The position numbers and the translations under genes are program-made. The notes under the pieces are model-generated. The model saw only the letters and a program-made list of their open reading frames with translations. It did not search any database and was not told the DNA's origin. A DNA stretch of 64,000 bases from an uncultured Bacteroidales bacterium (GTDB lineage Bacteria; Bacteroidota; Bacteroidia; Bacteroidales; P3): assembly GCA_900314725.1 (NCBI GenBank), contig OMWJ01000006.1, forward strand, positions 52,201 to 116,200, written 5' to 3'. This document shows, one piece after another, positions 1 to 9,398 of this stretch (the first letter of the stretch is position 1; the number at the start of each line of letters is the position of its first letter).

Positions 1-545
1 CTCTAAGCAGGAACAATCTTAATGGTGGTTTACAGGTATCTATGGAGATAAATATTTCGCAAAGAGGTGCAAAAGAAAGTACTGCCAATGACCCTTTTGT
101 GTACAAAGCCAATTTAGACTATGTTGATATTCCTTTCATGCTGCATTATATTGATACTAAAGGAGGTATAACTCTTGGTGCAGGTATAATGTATTCCCGT
201 CTATTTCATTCAAAGGAGACTTGGACACTGCCTGATACACTTATTTGGGGAATGGACAGACCAACGACAACAAAAGCCAAATTTCTGAAAAATGATTTGA
301 GCATTGTGGGAGACTTCCGTTTTACTGTATGGAAGAACTTTAAGTTAGACGTAAGATACCAATATTCTCTGTTACCTATCAGAAAAGACTTTGAATACAA
401 CAATTCCTATCAGCCAACAGACGCTAATAATTACAGAACGTGGAAGCGAGATTACAAAAATAATTGGCTAAGTGTCAAACTTATCTATATGATAAACGAG
501 GAACAGGAACAAGTTTATACTAAACGGAAAGTAAATTACAGATAG
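1..545 (+). CDS. PorT-family outer membrane beta-barrel protein, C-terminal part
   Basis: The frame is open from the left edge of the window and ends in a stop directly before coaD, so only the C-terminal ~180 residues are present. The text shows alternating hydrophobic beta-strand pattern, with a PorT-like segment (YVDIPFMLHY), followed by glycine-rich turns and a strand ending in WLSVKLIYMI. Such proteins sit in the outer membrane of Bacteroidota as small barrels of unclear function. It abuts coaD with no spacer, so the two are probably cotranscribed. The internal ATG at base 42 is not the true start because homologous-looking residues (NLNGGLQVS) precede it in frame. Family call is confident; specific role is unknown. 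Confidence 0.75.
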   Translation, partial: LSRNNLNGGLQVSMEINISQRGAKESTANDPFVYKANLDYVDIPFMLHYIDTKGGITLGAGIMYSRLFHSKETWTLPDTLIWGMDRPTTTKAKFLKNDLSIVGDFRFTVWKNFKLDVRYQYSLLPIRKDFEYNNSYQPTDANNYRTWKRDYKNNWLSVKLIYMINEEQEQVYTKRKVNYR

Positions 546-1004
546 ATGAAAAAAGCGTTATTTGCAGGCAGTTTTGACCCCGTAACTTTAGGACATAAAG
601 ATATAGTTTTAAAGGCGTTACCTTTGTTTGATGAAGTTATAGTTGCGATAGGAAACAACACTGAGAAAAAGACTATGTTTTCATTGGAACAGAGGTCAGA
701 ATGGTTGAAAAAGACCTTTGCTGCCTATAAAAATGTAAAGATAGATACCTTTGACTGTCTGACGGTTGATTATTGCAAGGAAAATGGAATAAAGTATATC
801 ATCAGAGGTTTGAGGAATGAGTTAGATTATTCATACGAAAACAATATAGCCTGCATAAATAAGGAAATAGCTTCGGAAATAGAAACAATATTCTTTGCTT
901 CCGATATAAAAATGAATGTTATTTCATCTTCATTTGTTAGAGAAATGATTCTATACAAAAAAGATGTTTCAAAATATATCCCTGAAGAAATTACAATTGA
1001 ATAA
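546..1004 (+). CDS. coaD: phosphopantetheine adenylyltransferase
   Basis: Transfers AMP from ATP to 4'-phosphopantetheine to make dephospho-CoA, the fourth step of coenzyme A synthesis, in the cytoplasm. The 152-residue product has the usual length. It opens with the nucleotidyltransferase motif GSFDPVTLGH (His of the HxGH-type signature at residue ~18), has the substrate-binding RGLRNELDYSYE around residue 89, and the SSSFVRE motif near residue 128. ATG starts on the base after the upstream barrel stop. A bidirectional terminator follows the gene. Confidence 0.97.
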   Translation: MKKALFAGSFDPVTLGHKDIVLKALPLFDEVIVAIGNNTEKKTMFSLEQRSEWLKKTFAAYKNVKIDTFDCLTVDYCKENGIKYIIRGLRNELDYSYENNIACINKEIASEIETIFFASDIKMNVISSSFVREMILYKKDVSKYIPEEITIE

Positions 1005-1014
1005 AACAGTTTTT

Positions 1015-1053
1015 AAAAAAAAGTCAGACAAATCAAATTGCCCGACTTTTTTG
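1015..1053. terminator. bidirectional rho-independent terminator
   Basis: An A-run plus aagtc at 1017-1025 pairs with gacttttttt-type sequence at 1044-1052. It lies between the convergent ends of coaD (+) and the transketolase operon (-) and carries A/T tracts on both sides, so it can stop both. Confidence 0.7.
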
Positions 1054-1066
1054 TTTGAAGTTATCA

Positions 1067-2020
1067 TTATTTTCTTGAAATAACTTTCTTTGCTTTTTCT
1101 ATTATATTCTTTGCATTCAAACCATACTTGTCCATAAGTTGCATAGGTTTGCCTGACTCTCCGAATTGATCATCAATACCTACATATTCCATTGGTGAAG
1201 GATAGTTTCTTGCCAAAAGTTGAGCAATACTGTCCCCAAGACCTCCGTTATACAGATGTTCTTCACAAGCAACCACACAACCTGTCTTCTTTACTGAAGT
1301 TAATATAGCTTCATTGTCCAAAGGTTTTATAGTGTGAATATTTATTATTTCAGCACTTATACCCTCTTTCTCTAATTCCTGTGCTGCAAGTATTGCCTGC
1401 CAAACCAAATGACCTGTTGCAAAAATAGATACATCTTTTCCCTCGTTAAGCATTAAAGCTTTTCCTATTTCAAAAGGAGTATCCTCTGTTAAGAATACAG
1501 GTACTTTTGGACGACCATAGCGAATATAGACAGGACCATTGTAACGTGCTGAGGCTATTGTTGCCTGCTTTGCCTGAGTAAAGTCGCAAGGATTGATAAC
1601 AACCATATTAGGCATCATTCTCATCAAGCCAATATCTTCAAGTATTTGGTGTGTTGCTCCGTCTTCTCCTAATGTAATACCAGCATGAGAACCTGCTATC
1701 TTTACATTAGTATCTGAATATGCTACACTTTGACGTATTTGGTCGTATGTTCTTCCTGTTGAGAAAGCAGCAAAAGAACCTACAAAAGGAATCTTTCCAC
1801 TAAGTGCCATACCTGAAGCAATGCTAACCATATTACTTTCTGCTATACCCACTTCTATAAAACGTTCAGGAAATTCTTTTTGAAACAAATCCATACGAAC
1901 GCTTGGACTAAGGTCTGCACACAAAGCTACCACATTAGGATTTTCTTTTCCTGCTTCAAGTAAGCCTTCTCCAAAACCAGAGCGAGTGTCTTTCTCGGCT
2001 AATATCTTATATTCTTTCAT
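1067..2020 (-). CDS. transketolase, C-terminal subunit (split enzyme)
   Basis: Supplies the pyrimidine-binding and C-terminal domains of a two-subunit thiamine diphosphate transketolase of the non-oxidative pentose phosphate pathway. The 317 residues match a split subunit (intact enzymes are ~650). Visible are the activating glutamate region (RFIEVGIAESNM, near residue 58), the GITLGEDGATHQ stretch near residue 115 and a C-terminal transketolase domain ending in the GLNAKNIIEKAKK segment. It could alternatively belong to a DXP-synthase-like family, but the partner at 3440-4285 makes transketolase far likelier. It lies 8 nt downstream of the vWA gene that separates the two halves. Confidence 0.92.
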   Translation of the reverse strand: MKEYKILAEKDTRSGFGEGLLEAGKENPNVVALCADLSPSVRMDLFQKEFPERFIEVGIAESNMVSIASGMALSGKIPFVGSFAAFSTGRTYDQIRQSVAYSDTNVKIAGSHAGITLGEDGATHQILEDIGLMRMMPNMVVINPCDFTQAKQATIASARYNGPVYIRYGRPKVPVFLTEDTPFEIGKALMLNEGKDVSIFATGHLVWQAILAAQELEKEGISAEIINIHTIKPLDNEAILTSVKKTGCVVACEEHLYNGGLGDSIAQLLARNYPSPMEYVGIDDQFGESGKPMQLMDKYGLNAKNIIEKAKKVISRK

Positions 2021-2028
2021 AATTATAT

Positions 2029-3450
2029 CTACTTAATTATTACTTTTGTTATCTTATTTGACTCTATTTTTATTTCTTGTGTTATGTTTTTTGCATTAGG
2101 TATCTTTTCTTTTGCGATAAGGATATATTCTCCTGGCAAAAGTTCTATGTTTTCTTTTATCTTGTCTTCTTCTATGTTCTTAACCCAAGACAGTTTCCCT
2201 TTTTGTCTGACAAACAATGAACCTGTGAAGTTTGCATTCTTCTTTTCCAAAGACAATATACCTGCAAGTGGCACTTCTATTGTTGTTAAAGAACTTTGAG
2301 TTATCTCCACACTGTCCAAACATAAGCGAGGTAATGAAAGAACTTCCAAATCATATTTTCCTACCAAGTATTTTTCTTTTTTGTTAAGTTGCTGGGCGTT
2401 TATAATTTGTTTGTCCCCTACCCTTTTTATTACAGTTTTATAAGGCTTTATGTTCAAATCATTTTTCTCAGATGAAAACTTTATCAACAAACTTCCTTGA
2501 GGAGTTTTCATAGGTATTACTGTGTGAGAGCCAGCTTCTATAGTTATGTTGTCTTTTTCTACAGGTGGTATGGTATGTACTACAATATCATAATCAGATA
2601 AAGGATCAATGAATATTGTGTCGGAAATACCATTGGAATTAAAAGAATGAATGAAACTATATCTTGTCTGTTTGCTCTTGCTGTCTATAAATGTTATAGG
2701 AATAAAAGTTTCTGTGCTTTGAAGATAAGAGTCTAAAAGATTAACCTGAACAGATGTATTATGCAATGCCTGTTTGATTATTTTATTTATAATCTTTGAA
2801 AACTCCACTTCGTTGTTTGCTTCATAATATGAGCCTGCATTCTGATAGAACTCTTTCATTCCTTTGTTTATTCCTATGATAAAAGGCTTTAAACACACCC
2901 CTTGCTTTTGCAGATTCTTGGATGTTTCGGTTATATTTCCACCACATCTGTCTATATTGTTAAGAATCATTATAACAATATTTCTACAATGTTTGTCATT
3001 AGGAAAATCGTCTCTTAATTTTTCTAATGAATTGCTCACAGCAGAAGTACCCTTTGGAACAAGTCCTTTAAGTTTGGATTTCAAAGCATCTGTATTCAAA
3101 CGATAAAAAGGAACAAGCAAACGAGAATCCTCACAATCTTGAGTAGAATAGTCTTTTTCGCTTCCAAACACTCTTAAAGCACATTCAACACCTTCTTGCG
3201 TGGATAAACTATCAACAATATTGGAAACAAGTGATTGAGTTATTTTTATTTTGCTTTCACTTTGCCATTTCTCATACATATTATAGGAGCAATCCACCAC
3301 AAAAAGGATTCGTGTCTTTTCTACTTGTTGCGAAAAAGCCATCAGACAAGAAGAGAAAACCAAGAAAACAAGACAAAGGTTTTTAATAATATGGTTTAGA
3401 AACTTTGTCTTTTTCCCTACAGAGTTCTTATTTTGATTTTTAATAATCAC
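2029..3450 (-). CDS. secreted von Willebrand factor A domain protein
   Basis: A 473-residue exported protein of unknown function. It begins at a GTG overlapping the end of the transketolase N-subunit by 11 nt and has an N-terminal hydrophobic segment ending LMAFSQQ (residues ~25-42). A vWA domain spans about residues 45-230: the MIDAS first motif is VVDCSYNM (DxSxN rather than DxSxS), with the Thr of PKGTSAVSNS and the Asp of NNIDRCGG. The C-terminal half is beta-rich with repeated segments that look like carboxypeptidase-regulatory or Ig-like folds. Its position inside a transketolase operon is unexplained. vWA fold is confident; ligand and role are not known. Confidence 0.75.
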   Translation of the reverse strand: MIIKNQNKNSVGKKTKFLNHIIKNLCLVFLVFSSCLMAFSQQVEKTRILFVVDCSYNMYEKWQSESKIKITQSLVSNIVDSLSTQEGVECALRVFGSEKDYSTQDCEDSRLLVPFYRLNTDALKSKLKGLVPKGTSAVSNSLEKLRDDFPNDKHCRNIVIMILNNIDRCGGNITETSKNLQKQGVCLKPFIIGINKGMKEFYQNAGSYYEANNEVEFSKIINKIIKQALHNTSVQVNLLDSYLQSTETFIPITFIDSKSKQTRYSFIHSFNSNGISDTIFIDPLSDYDIVVHTIPPVEKDNITIEAGSHTVIPMKTPQGSLLIKFSSEKNDLNIKPYKTVIKRVGDKQIINAQQLNKKEKYLVGKYDLEVLSLPRLCLDSVEITQSSLTTIEVPLAGILSLEKKNANFTGSLFVRQKGKLSWVKNIEEDKIKENIELLPGEYILIAKEKIPNAKNITQEIKIESNKITKVIIK

Positions 3451-4285
3451 CTAATGTTTCTTTAAGTTGAGATAATGCCTTAGCTGTTTGTTCATCGTTT
3501 GGAGCCTTGCCGTGCCAACCGTTATCATCAAGCATAAAATCAACACCAAAGCCCATTTTGGTATTCATCAGAAGCATTACCGGTTTTCCTTTATGACAAG
3601 CTTGCTTACATTCTTTCAATGTATTTACAAGTTCTTGCATATCGTTGCCATTACATTCTTTTACTTCCCATTTAAATGCTATAAACTTGTCTTTTAATGA
3701 TGAAGAATCACAAACCTGTTCTGTTCTTCCGTCTATTTGAGCATGATTTACATCTATAATAGAAATAAGGTTATCTACTTTATTTGCTCCTGCAAACATA
3801 GCAGCTTCCCATATTTGTCCTTCTTCTATTTCGCCATCTCCATGAAGAGTAAAGACTATTTTATCATCATTATTCATTTTTTTAGTAAGAGCAGCACCTA
3901 CTCCAACACTCATTCCTTGTCCAAGAGAACCACTTGCCGCTCTCACACCTTCTAATTTAGCATGATAAGAAGGATGTCCTTGCAAACGAGAACCCATTTG
4001 TCTAAGCGTTGCTAATTCTTTTACTGGGAAATATCCTCTTCGTGCGAGTGCAGAATACCAAACAGGAGCAATATGTCCTATACTAAGGAAAAACATATCT
4101 TCGCCCCTACCCTCACGTGTGTAGTTCTTTGGCTCTATATCCATAATATCAAAATAAAGAGCTGTGAAAAGGTCGGCGCAATCCAAACTTCCTCCCGGAT
4201 GTCCTGAATTTGCAGAGTTTATCATACGTAAAACATCTCTACGTATTTGTGTTGCAATATCTTGCAATTCATTTATAGTTTTCAT
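3440..4285 (-). CDS. transketolase, N-terminal subunit (split enzyme)
   Basis: Provides the diphosphate- and Mg-binding half of a split transketolase. The 281 residues contain NSANSGHPGGSLDCADL (substrate His) near residue 23, and the thiamine diphosphate motif GDGEIEEGQIWEA at ~149 ending in an Asn-containing stretch (IIDVNHAQIDG). Ends in LGDY, where the reading frame overlaps the start of the vWA gene. It is the first gene of a three-gene minus-strand operon (N-subunit, vWA, C-subunit). Confidence 0.93.
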   Translation of the reverse strand: MKTINELQDIATQIRRDVLRMINSANSGHPGGSLDCADLFTALYFDIMDIEPKNYTREGRGEDMFFLSIGHIAPVWYSALARRGYFPVKELATLRQMGSRLQGHPSYHAKLEGVRAASGSLGQGMSVGVGAALTKKMNNDDKIVFTLHGDGEIEEGQIWEAAMFAGANKVDNLISIIDVNHAQIDGRTEQVCDSSSLKDKFIAFKWEVKECNGNDMQELVNTLKECKQACHKGKPVMLLMNTKMGFGVDFMLDDNGWHGKAPNDEQTAKALSQLKETLGDY

Positions 4286-4331
4286 TATCAGTACTTTTTA
4301 TTTCTGTGATTAAATTCTAAAAAAAACATTG

Positions 4332-4339
4332 CAAATTTA
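4332..4339 (-). promoter_or_regulatory. -7 element, transketolase operon
   Basis: Minus strand reads TAAATTTG, a match to the Bacteroidota -7 consensus TAnnTTTG, 47 nt before the N-subunit ATG. No clear -33 TTG is visible. Confidence 0.5.
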
Positions 4340-4453
4340 TAAATAAATTCTCTTATTTCTGTTATTTTTTTCTTTTTTTTATAAAAAACAAATCTTTTTT
4401 AGCAAATAAAGAAAAATAAAGACTTAAAATGTGGTCAATTAAAAAAGTTTGTA

Positions 4454-4461
4454 TAAATTTG
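4454..4461 (+). promoter_or_regulatory. -7 element, aconitase gene
   Basis: TAAATTTG followed by C fits TAnnTTTG and lies about 60 nt before the aconitase ATG. The -33 box is weak. Confidence 0.55.
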
Positions 4462-4522
4462 CAGTTTTAAACCCTAATCGGTTGAAAGATAGTTTCAATT
4501 TTAAATAAATAAAACAATTAAC

Positions 4523-6760
4523 ATGGTAGAACTTATCAATAAAGGAGTATATCTTCTTGACGGAGAAAAACTTGTTGAGTCAGCTAATACTACTGCTGAC
4601 GAAGCCAGAGAAAATACCATTGCTTATCAAATACTTCGTTCTCACGATGTAGATCATAGCAAAGGTAAAAAAATGCGTATCAAATTTGATGCTTTGATTT
4701 CTCATGACATTACTTATGTAGGTATTATTCAAACTGCAAGAGCAAGTGGTTTAACTAAATTCCCTATCCCTTATGGAATGACTAATTGCCACAATTCTCT
4801 TTGTGCTGTTGGTGGAACAATAAATGAAGATGACCATGTATTTGGTCTTTCTGCTGCAAAAAAATATGGTGGTATATTTGTTCCAACTAACCAAGCCGTT
4901 ATTCACCAATATGCAAGAGAAGCAATGGCTAAGTGCGGAAATATGATTCTTGGTTCAGACTCACATACACGTTATGGTTCTCTTGGAAACATGGGTGTTG
5001 GAGAAGGTGGTGGAGAATTGGTAAAACAATTGTTAGAAAACACTTGGGATATTAATGCTCCTGAAGTTGTTCTTGTTTGGTTAGAAGGTTCTCCAAGAAA
5101 AGGAATAGGTCCTCACGATGTTGCTATTTCTTTAGTTAAGGCTACATTTGAAAACGGATTTGTAAAAAATAAAGTTCTTGAATTTGCTGGTCCTGGTGTA
5201 AAGAATCTTCCTATTGATTTCCGTAATGGAATAGAAGTAATGACAACTGAAACAACATGTCTTTCTTCTATATGGGTTACTGATGAAGAAGTACATAATT
5301 ATTATAAGATGCACAATCGTCCTGAAGATTACAAAGAACTTCGTCCAGGAAAAGTTGCATATTATGATAGCATGATAAAGATAGATCTTTCTAAACAAGA
5401 AAGTATGATTGCTTTACCTTATCACCCATCAAATGCTTACACTATTCACGAATTACAAGCTAATCCAGAAAAAATACTTAGAGAAGTAGAAGAAGATTCT
5501 AAGAAACGTTTTGGAGATAAGATTGAAATAGATCTTGTAAGCAAAATAAAAGATGGAAAAGTATGGGCAGATCAAGGTATTATAGCAGGATGTGCTGGTG
5601 GTACATATGACAACTTAGCTGCTGCTGCTGCAATACTAAAAGATAAATCTACAGGCAATGGATACTTTACTGCAAGTGTTTATCCTCAGAGTGTTCCTGT
5701 TTATCTTGCTGCTACACGTTCTCATATTGCTGAGGATTTACTTGAAGCTGGTGTTGCTATTAAACCTGCTTTCTGTGGTCCTTGCTTTGGTGCTGGTGAT
5801 GTTCCTGCAAACAATGGCTTCTCTATTCGTCATACAACAAGAAACTTCCCTAACCGTGAAGGAAGTAAGCCAGGACAAGGACAAATTTCTCTTGTTGCTT
5901 TAATGGATGCTCGTTCTATTGCTGCTACTGCCGCAAATGGTGGTGTTATTACTGCTGCAACAGATATAGACTACACAGTAAATTACGAAGGATATAAATA
6001 TGATCCTAAGGTTTATGAAAAACGAGTTTATCAAGGATTTGGAAAAGCAGACGCTTCTCAAGAATTGCGTTACGGACCAAATATCAAGGATTGGCCAAAG
6101 ATGTATGCTATGCAAGAAAATATGTTAGTAGAACTTGCAGCAGTTATTCACGATCCTGTAACAACAACAGATGAATTAATACCTTCAGGAGAGACATCTT
6201 CTTATCGTTCTAATCCATTAAAGTTATCTGAATTCGCTCTTTCTCGTAGAGTCCCTGAATATGTACCTACATCAAAGAGAATTCAAAGTGAAGACTTAGA
6301 AAGAAGAGCTGGAAAAACTCCTCAACACGTATTAGATGCACTTAACAAAGTTGGAGCAAAAGCAGAAAACACTTCATTTGGTTCTTGCGTATTTGCAAAC
6401 AAACCTGGTGATGGTTCTGCAAGAGAACAAGCAGCTTCTTGTCAAAAAGTTCTTGGTGGTGATGCCAATATTTGTTATGAATATGCTACCAAACGTTATC
6501 GTTCAAATTGTATTAACTGGGGTATAGTTCCTTTCACTATTGCTAAGGAAACTGCATTTGATTACAATGTTGGAGATTTCGTTTATATAGAAGGAATAAG
6601 AGAAGCTATACTTAGTGGAAAAGAAGAAATAGATGCAAAAGTTATAACAAAAGACGGTGTAAAAGATATTCATCTATTCTTCCAAAATCTTACAAACGAC
6701 GAAAGAGAAATCTTAGCAGACGGTTGTTTGATGAATTACTACGCATCTCATAAGAAATAA
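4523..6760 (+). CDS. acnA: aconitate hydratase (mitochondrial-type)
   Basis: Interconverts citrate and isocitrate through cis-aconitate using a [4Fe-4S] cluster, in the TCA cycle. At 745 residues it matches the mitochondrial/Bacteroidota-type aconitase rather than the ~890-residue AcnA. Recognisable parts are the substrate-loop HNSLCAVGG, SDSHTRYGSLGNMGVGEGGGE, the cluster cysteines in GCAGGTYDNL and PAFCGPCFGAGD, and the domain-4 stretch RYRSNCINWG with catalytic-site arginines. It stands alone with its own promoter and a strong terminator at 6784-6814. Confidence 0.95.
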   Translation: MVELINKGVYLLDGEKLVESANTTADEARENTIAYQILRSHDVDHSKGKKMRIKFDALISHDITYVGIIQTARASGLTKFPIPYGMTNCHNSLCAVGGTINEDDHVFGLSAAKKYGGIFVPTNQAVIHQYAREAMAKCGNMILGSDSHTRYGSLGNMGVGEGGGELVKQLLENTWDINAPEVVLVWLEGSPRKGIGPHDVAISLVKATFENGFVKNKVLEFAGPGVKNLPIDFRNGIEVMTTETTCLSSIWVTDEEVHNYYKMHNRPEDYKELRPGKVAYYDSMIKIDLSKQESMIALPYHPSNAYTIHELQANPEKILREVEEDSKKRFGDKIEIDLVSKIKDGKVWADQGIIAGCAGGTYDNLAAAAAILKDKSTGNGYFTASVYPQSVPVYLAATRSHIAEDLLEAGVAIKPAFCGPCFGAGDVPANNGFSIRHTTRNFPNREGSKPGQGQISLVALMDARSIAATAANGGVITAATDIDYTVNYEGYKYDPKVYEKRVYQGFGKADASQELRYGPNIKDWPKMYAMQENMLVELAAVIHDPVTTTDELIPSGETSSYRSNPLKLSEFALSRRVPEYVPTSKRIQSEDLERRAGKTPQHVLDALNKVGAKAENTSFGSCVFANKPGDGSAREQAASCQKVLGGDANICYEYATKRYRSNCINWGIVPFTIAKETAFDYNVGDFVYIEGIREAILSGKEEIDAKVITKDGVKDIHLFFQNLTNDEREILADGCLMNYYASHKK

Positions 6761-6783
6761 TATAAACTAAGTAACAAACAATG

Positions 6784-6814
6784 AAAAGGACGATACAAAA
6801 TGTATCGTCCTTTT
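6784..6814. terminator. bidirectional terminator after aconitase
   Basis: Perfect 13-bp stem (6784-6796 with 6802-6814, core ggacgatac/gtatcgtcc) framed by A4 and T4, between convergent acnA and mltG. Confidence 0.85.
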
Positions 6815-6836
6815 GCTTTATTGTTATACTTTATTA

Positions 6837-7868
6837 TTATTTTATATTTCGTTTATTTAAAGCAGAGTGGTATTTTTTTGCATTAAGATTATGTTCTTGA
6901 ACTGTAGATGCAAAATTATGATAACCAGAAAAATCTTCTTTAGCACAAAAATAAAGATAATTATGTTGTTTATAGTTTAACACTGCTTTAATTGTAGATA
7001 TATCAGGCAAACAAATTGGTGCAGGAGGCAAGCCTTTATACTTATATGTATTAAAAGGAGAATCTATTCTTAGATGTTCTAAGCGTATTCTTTGTAGAGT
7101 AAAATCTCCATAGGCAAACTTTACCGTTGGGTCTGCTTGAAGCAACATATCAGATTTCAATCTATTAATATACACTCCTGCAATCAGTGATTTTTCATCT
7201 TCTTTTACTGTTTCTTCTTGAACAATAGAAGCCAATGCAATTATCTCTTCTTTAGTATATCCAATATTCTTGATACGATTTTGTTGTTTATTCCACCATT
7301 TATCTGAAAAATTGAAAAGACGTTGAATTAAATCCTTAGCATTCACAGTCCAATAAAACTCATATGTATCTGGAAGAATATGATAAAACAGTTCATTAGG
7401 ATAACTATAATTCAAAGAATCTATTGCCTTTATTATATCTTCTTTGCTTAACAAAAGTTTTTTAGCAACTTTCCCAGCAAAAATATCTGTAGTTCTAACA
7501 TTATTAATAGTTATTCTTATTGTCTGTTGTTCTCCATTCCTTATTTTTTTTACTAATGAATAAACAGAAATATCTTTTTTTATTACATAGTAGCCTGTCT
7601 TGAAATTCTTATCTAAGGAAAACAAGTTTGAAAATAAAGCAAAACTTAAGCTATTATCATTTATTATGTTTTGTTTCTGTAGTTTAGAACACAATTCTTT
7701 ATATGTTGTATTCGGATAGATATATAAATCTACTTCGCTTTTATTATTTGTCGTAGAGGTAAAAAGCATTATTGTAGTAAATACCAAAACCAAAACTATA
7801 GTAAGAATAGATATTAAAATAACACTCAGTACTTTATGCTTTCTTATAAAATCTTTTATCTTATTCAT
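6837..7868 (-). CDS. mltG: endolytic murein transglycosylase MltG (YceG-like)
   Basis: Cleaves nascent peptidoglycan glycan strands in the periplasm next to the inner membrane. The 343-residue protein has an N-terminal transmembrane helix (residues ~14-36) then a YceG domain. The catalytic glutamate lies in the segment ALASIVQEETVKEDE, followed by the conserved AGVYINRLKSDMLLQADPTVKFAYGD. It is separated by 2 nt from the downstream-facing acetyltransferase gene upstream of it, so both are probably one transcript from the promoter near 8414. Confidence 0.94.
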   Translation of the reverse strand: MNKIKDFIRKHKVLSVILISILTIVLVLVFTTIMLFTSTTNNKSEVDLYIYPNTTYKELCSKLQKQNIINDNSLSFALFSNLFSLDKNFKTGYYVIKKDISVYSLVKKIRNGEQQTIRITINNVRTTDIFAGKVAKKLLLSKEDIIKAIDSLNYSYPNELFYHILPDTYEFYWTVNAKDLIQRLFNFSDKWWNKQQNRIKNIGYTKEEIIALASIVQEETVKEDEKSLIAGVYINRLKSDMLLQADPTVKFAYGDFTLQRIRLEHLRIDSPFNTYKYKGLPPAPICLPDISTIKAVLNYKQHNYLYFCAKEDFSGYHNFASTVQEHNLNAKKYHSALNKRNIK

Positions 7869-7870
7869 CT

Positions 7871-8392
7871 TTATAGTATTTTTTGATAAACAAAGATATT
7901 CTCAAAACATTCTTTTCTTCTAATCCATTGTTCAAGAGTAGCAGTTTTATTATAACCTACTTTTGCAAATAGTTTTTGACTTGCAACATTATTTTCTCCA
8001 ATTAAAGCATACAACTGATGTAAAAGCAAAGTATTTCTTGCATAGTCTTCCAATAATATTAAAGATTGTTCGCCATGATTTTTTCTTCTATAATCTTCCG
8101 CAATATATATTCCAACTCCCGCTCTTTGATTTTTTACATCTATGTCAAACAAATCCACACAACCTATCGCCACTCTTTCCTTTCCCAACAAATCTACAAT
8201 ATTGCGTGTTTGTCCTGCTGAAAAAACATCTTCAGATTGAGAACTGAGTACGTAGTTTTCAATATCAAATTTAGAGATAAATCGAGATGTCAAACCAATA
8301 GACCATTGTTCTGTATCATTCTCCCATTTATAGAGATTATCTACATCAGTCAATTCAACAGCCCTTAGCAATATTTTATCTTTATTTTCCAT
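7871..8392 (-). CDS. GNAT-family N-acetyltransferase (RimJ/SpeG-like)
   Basis: A 173-residue cytoplasmic acetyltransferase that would use acetyl-CoA to modify a protein or polyamine amine. The GNAT core shows the acetyl-CoA loop region AEDYRRKNHGEQ (degenerate Q/RxxGxG/A) and the C-terminal ENNVASQKLFAKVGY typical of RimL/RimJ and SpeG-like members. First gene of a two-gene operon with mltG. Substrate cannot be told from sequence. Confidence 0.85.
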   Translation of the reverse strand: MENKDKILLRAVELTDVDNLYKWENDTEQWSIGLTSRFISKFDIENYVLSSQSEDVFSAGQTRNIVDLLGKERVAIGCVDLFDIDVKNQRAGVGIYIAEDYRRKNHGEQSLILLEDYARNTLLLHQLYALIGENNVASQKLFAKVGYNKTATLEQWIRRKECFENIFVYQKIL

Positions 8393-8413
8393 TTAAAAAA
8401 CTGTTTTACGTTG

Positions 8414-8421
8414 CAAATTTA
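8414..8421 (-). promoter_or_regulatory. -7 element, GNAT-mltG operon
   Basis: Minus strand TAAATTTG followed by C, 22 nt before the acetyltransferase ATG; fits TAnnTTTG. No good -33 box. Confidence 0.5.
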
Positions 8422-8513
8422 CAACTTTTTTACCTCCTATAGGTAATTTAAAGATATTTTACTCACAGTGTAGCAAAAATAATTTAGATATTTGTTCGTT
8501 ATATCTAAAAAGT

Positions 8514-9398
8514 ATGACAAAGACTCTTTACATTATTGTCGGTGCAACGGCAAGTGGCAAAACATCATTGGCTATTGAGTTAGCAAAACATTTTCATTGC
8601 GAGATTGTTTCTGCTGATTCGCGTCAGATATTCAAAGAGATGAATATTGGTGTTGCTCGTCCTACTTTGGAAGAATTAAAGGCAGTTAGACACCATTTGA
8701 TAGCAGCTTGGAGCATAAACGAAGAGTATAACGTTGCCCGTTACGAAAAACAAGCCATAAATATCATAGATACACTTTTCCAACAAAACGATTATTCTGT
8801 TCTCGTTGGCGGTAGTGGTTTATACATCAATGCAGTTATTAACGGAATAGACGATATGCCAGATATTTCCAAAGAAGTACGCTCACAAGTTCAACAACTC
8901 TATGAAGAAAAAGGCTTAGTCTATCTACAGAATTTACTAAAGGAAAAAGATATTGAATATTACAACATAGTAGATAAACAAAACCATCGCCGTATTCAAA
9001 GAGCCTTGGAGATATATTTTCAAACAGGCAAAACTTTCACCTCTTTCCGTACTTCAAATACTGCACAAAGAAACTTCAAAATCAAGATTATAGGTATCAA
9101 CAGAGAAAGACAAGACTTAATAAACAGGATTAATCAAAGAACAGACCTAATGATAAAAGACGGATTAGTAGAGGAAGCAAGAGAACTCTTTGATTATAGA
9201 CACTTAGTTGCTCTAAATACTGTCGGATATAAGGAATTGTTTGATTATTTTCAAAACACTATATCATTAAACGAAGCTATTGAACTAATAAAAGTTCATA
9301 CTCGCCAATATGCAAAGCGTCAAATGACTTGGTTTAACAAGGTTCCTAATATAAAATGGATAGATACAACAAACGAGATAAATTTTGATGAATTATGA
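8514..9398 (+). CDS. miaA: tRNA dimethylallyltransferase
   Basis: Adds a dimethylallyl group to N6 of A37 in tRNAs that read UNN codons. The 294-residue protein has the P-loop GATASGKTSLAIEL at residues 8-21, the DSRQIFKEMNIGVARPT motif, and GGSGLYINAVINGID near residue 100, all diagnostic. The ATG follows an AT-rich leader without a Shine-Dalgarno. Its stop overlaps the OmpA gene ATG by 4 nt. Confidence 0.96.
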   Translation: MTKTLYIIVGATASGKTSLAIELAKHFHCEIVSADSRQIFKEMNIGVARPTLEELKAVRHHLIAAWSINEEYNVARYEKQAINIIDTLFQQNDYSVLVGGSGLYINAVINGIDDMPDISKEVRSQVQQLYEEKGLVYLQNLLKEKDIEYYNIVDKQNHRRIQRALEIYFQTGKTFTSFRTSNTAQRNFKIKIIGINRERQDLINRINQRTDLMIKDGLVEEARELFDYRHLVALNTVGYKELFDYFQNTISLNEAIELIKVHTRQYAKRQMTWFNKVPNIKWIDTTNEINFDEL

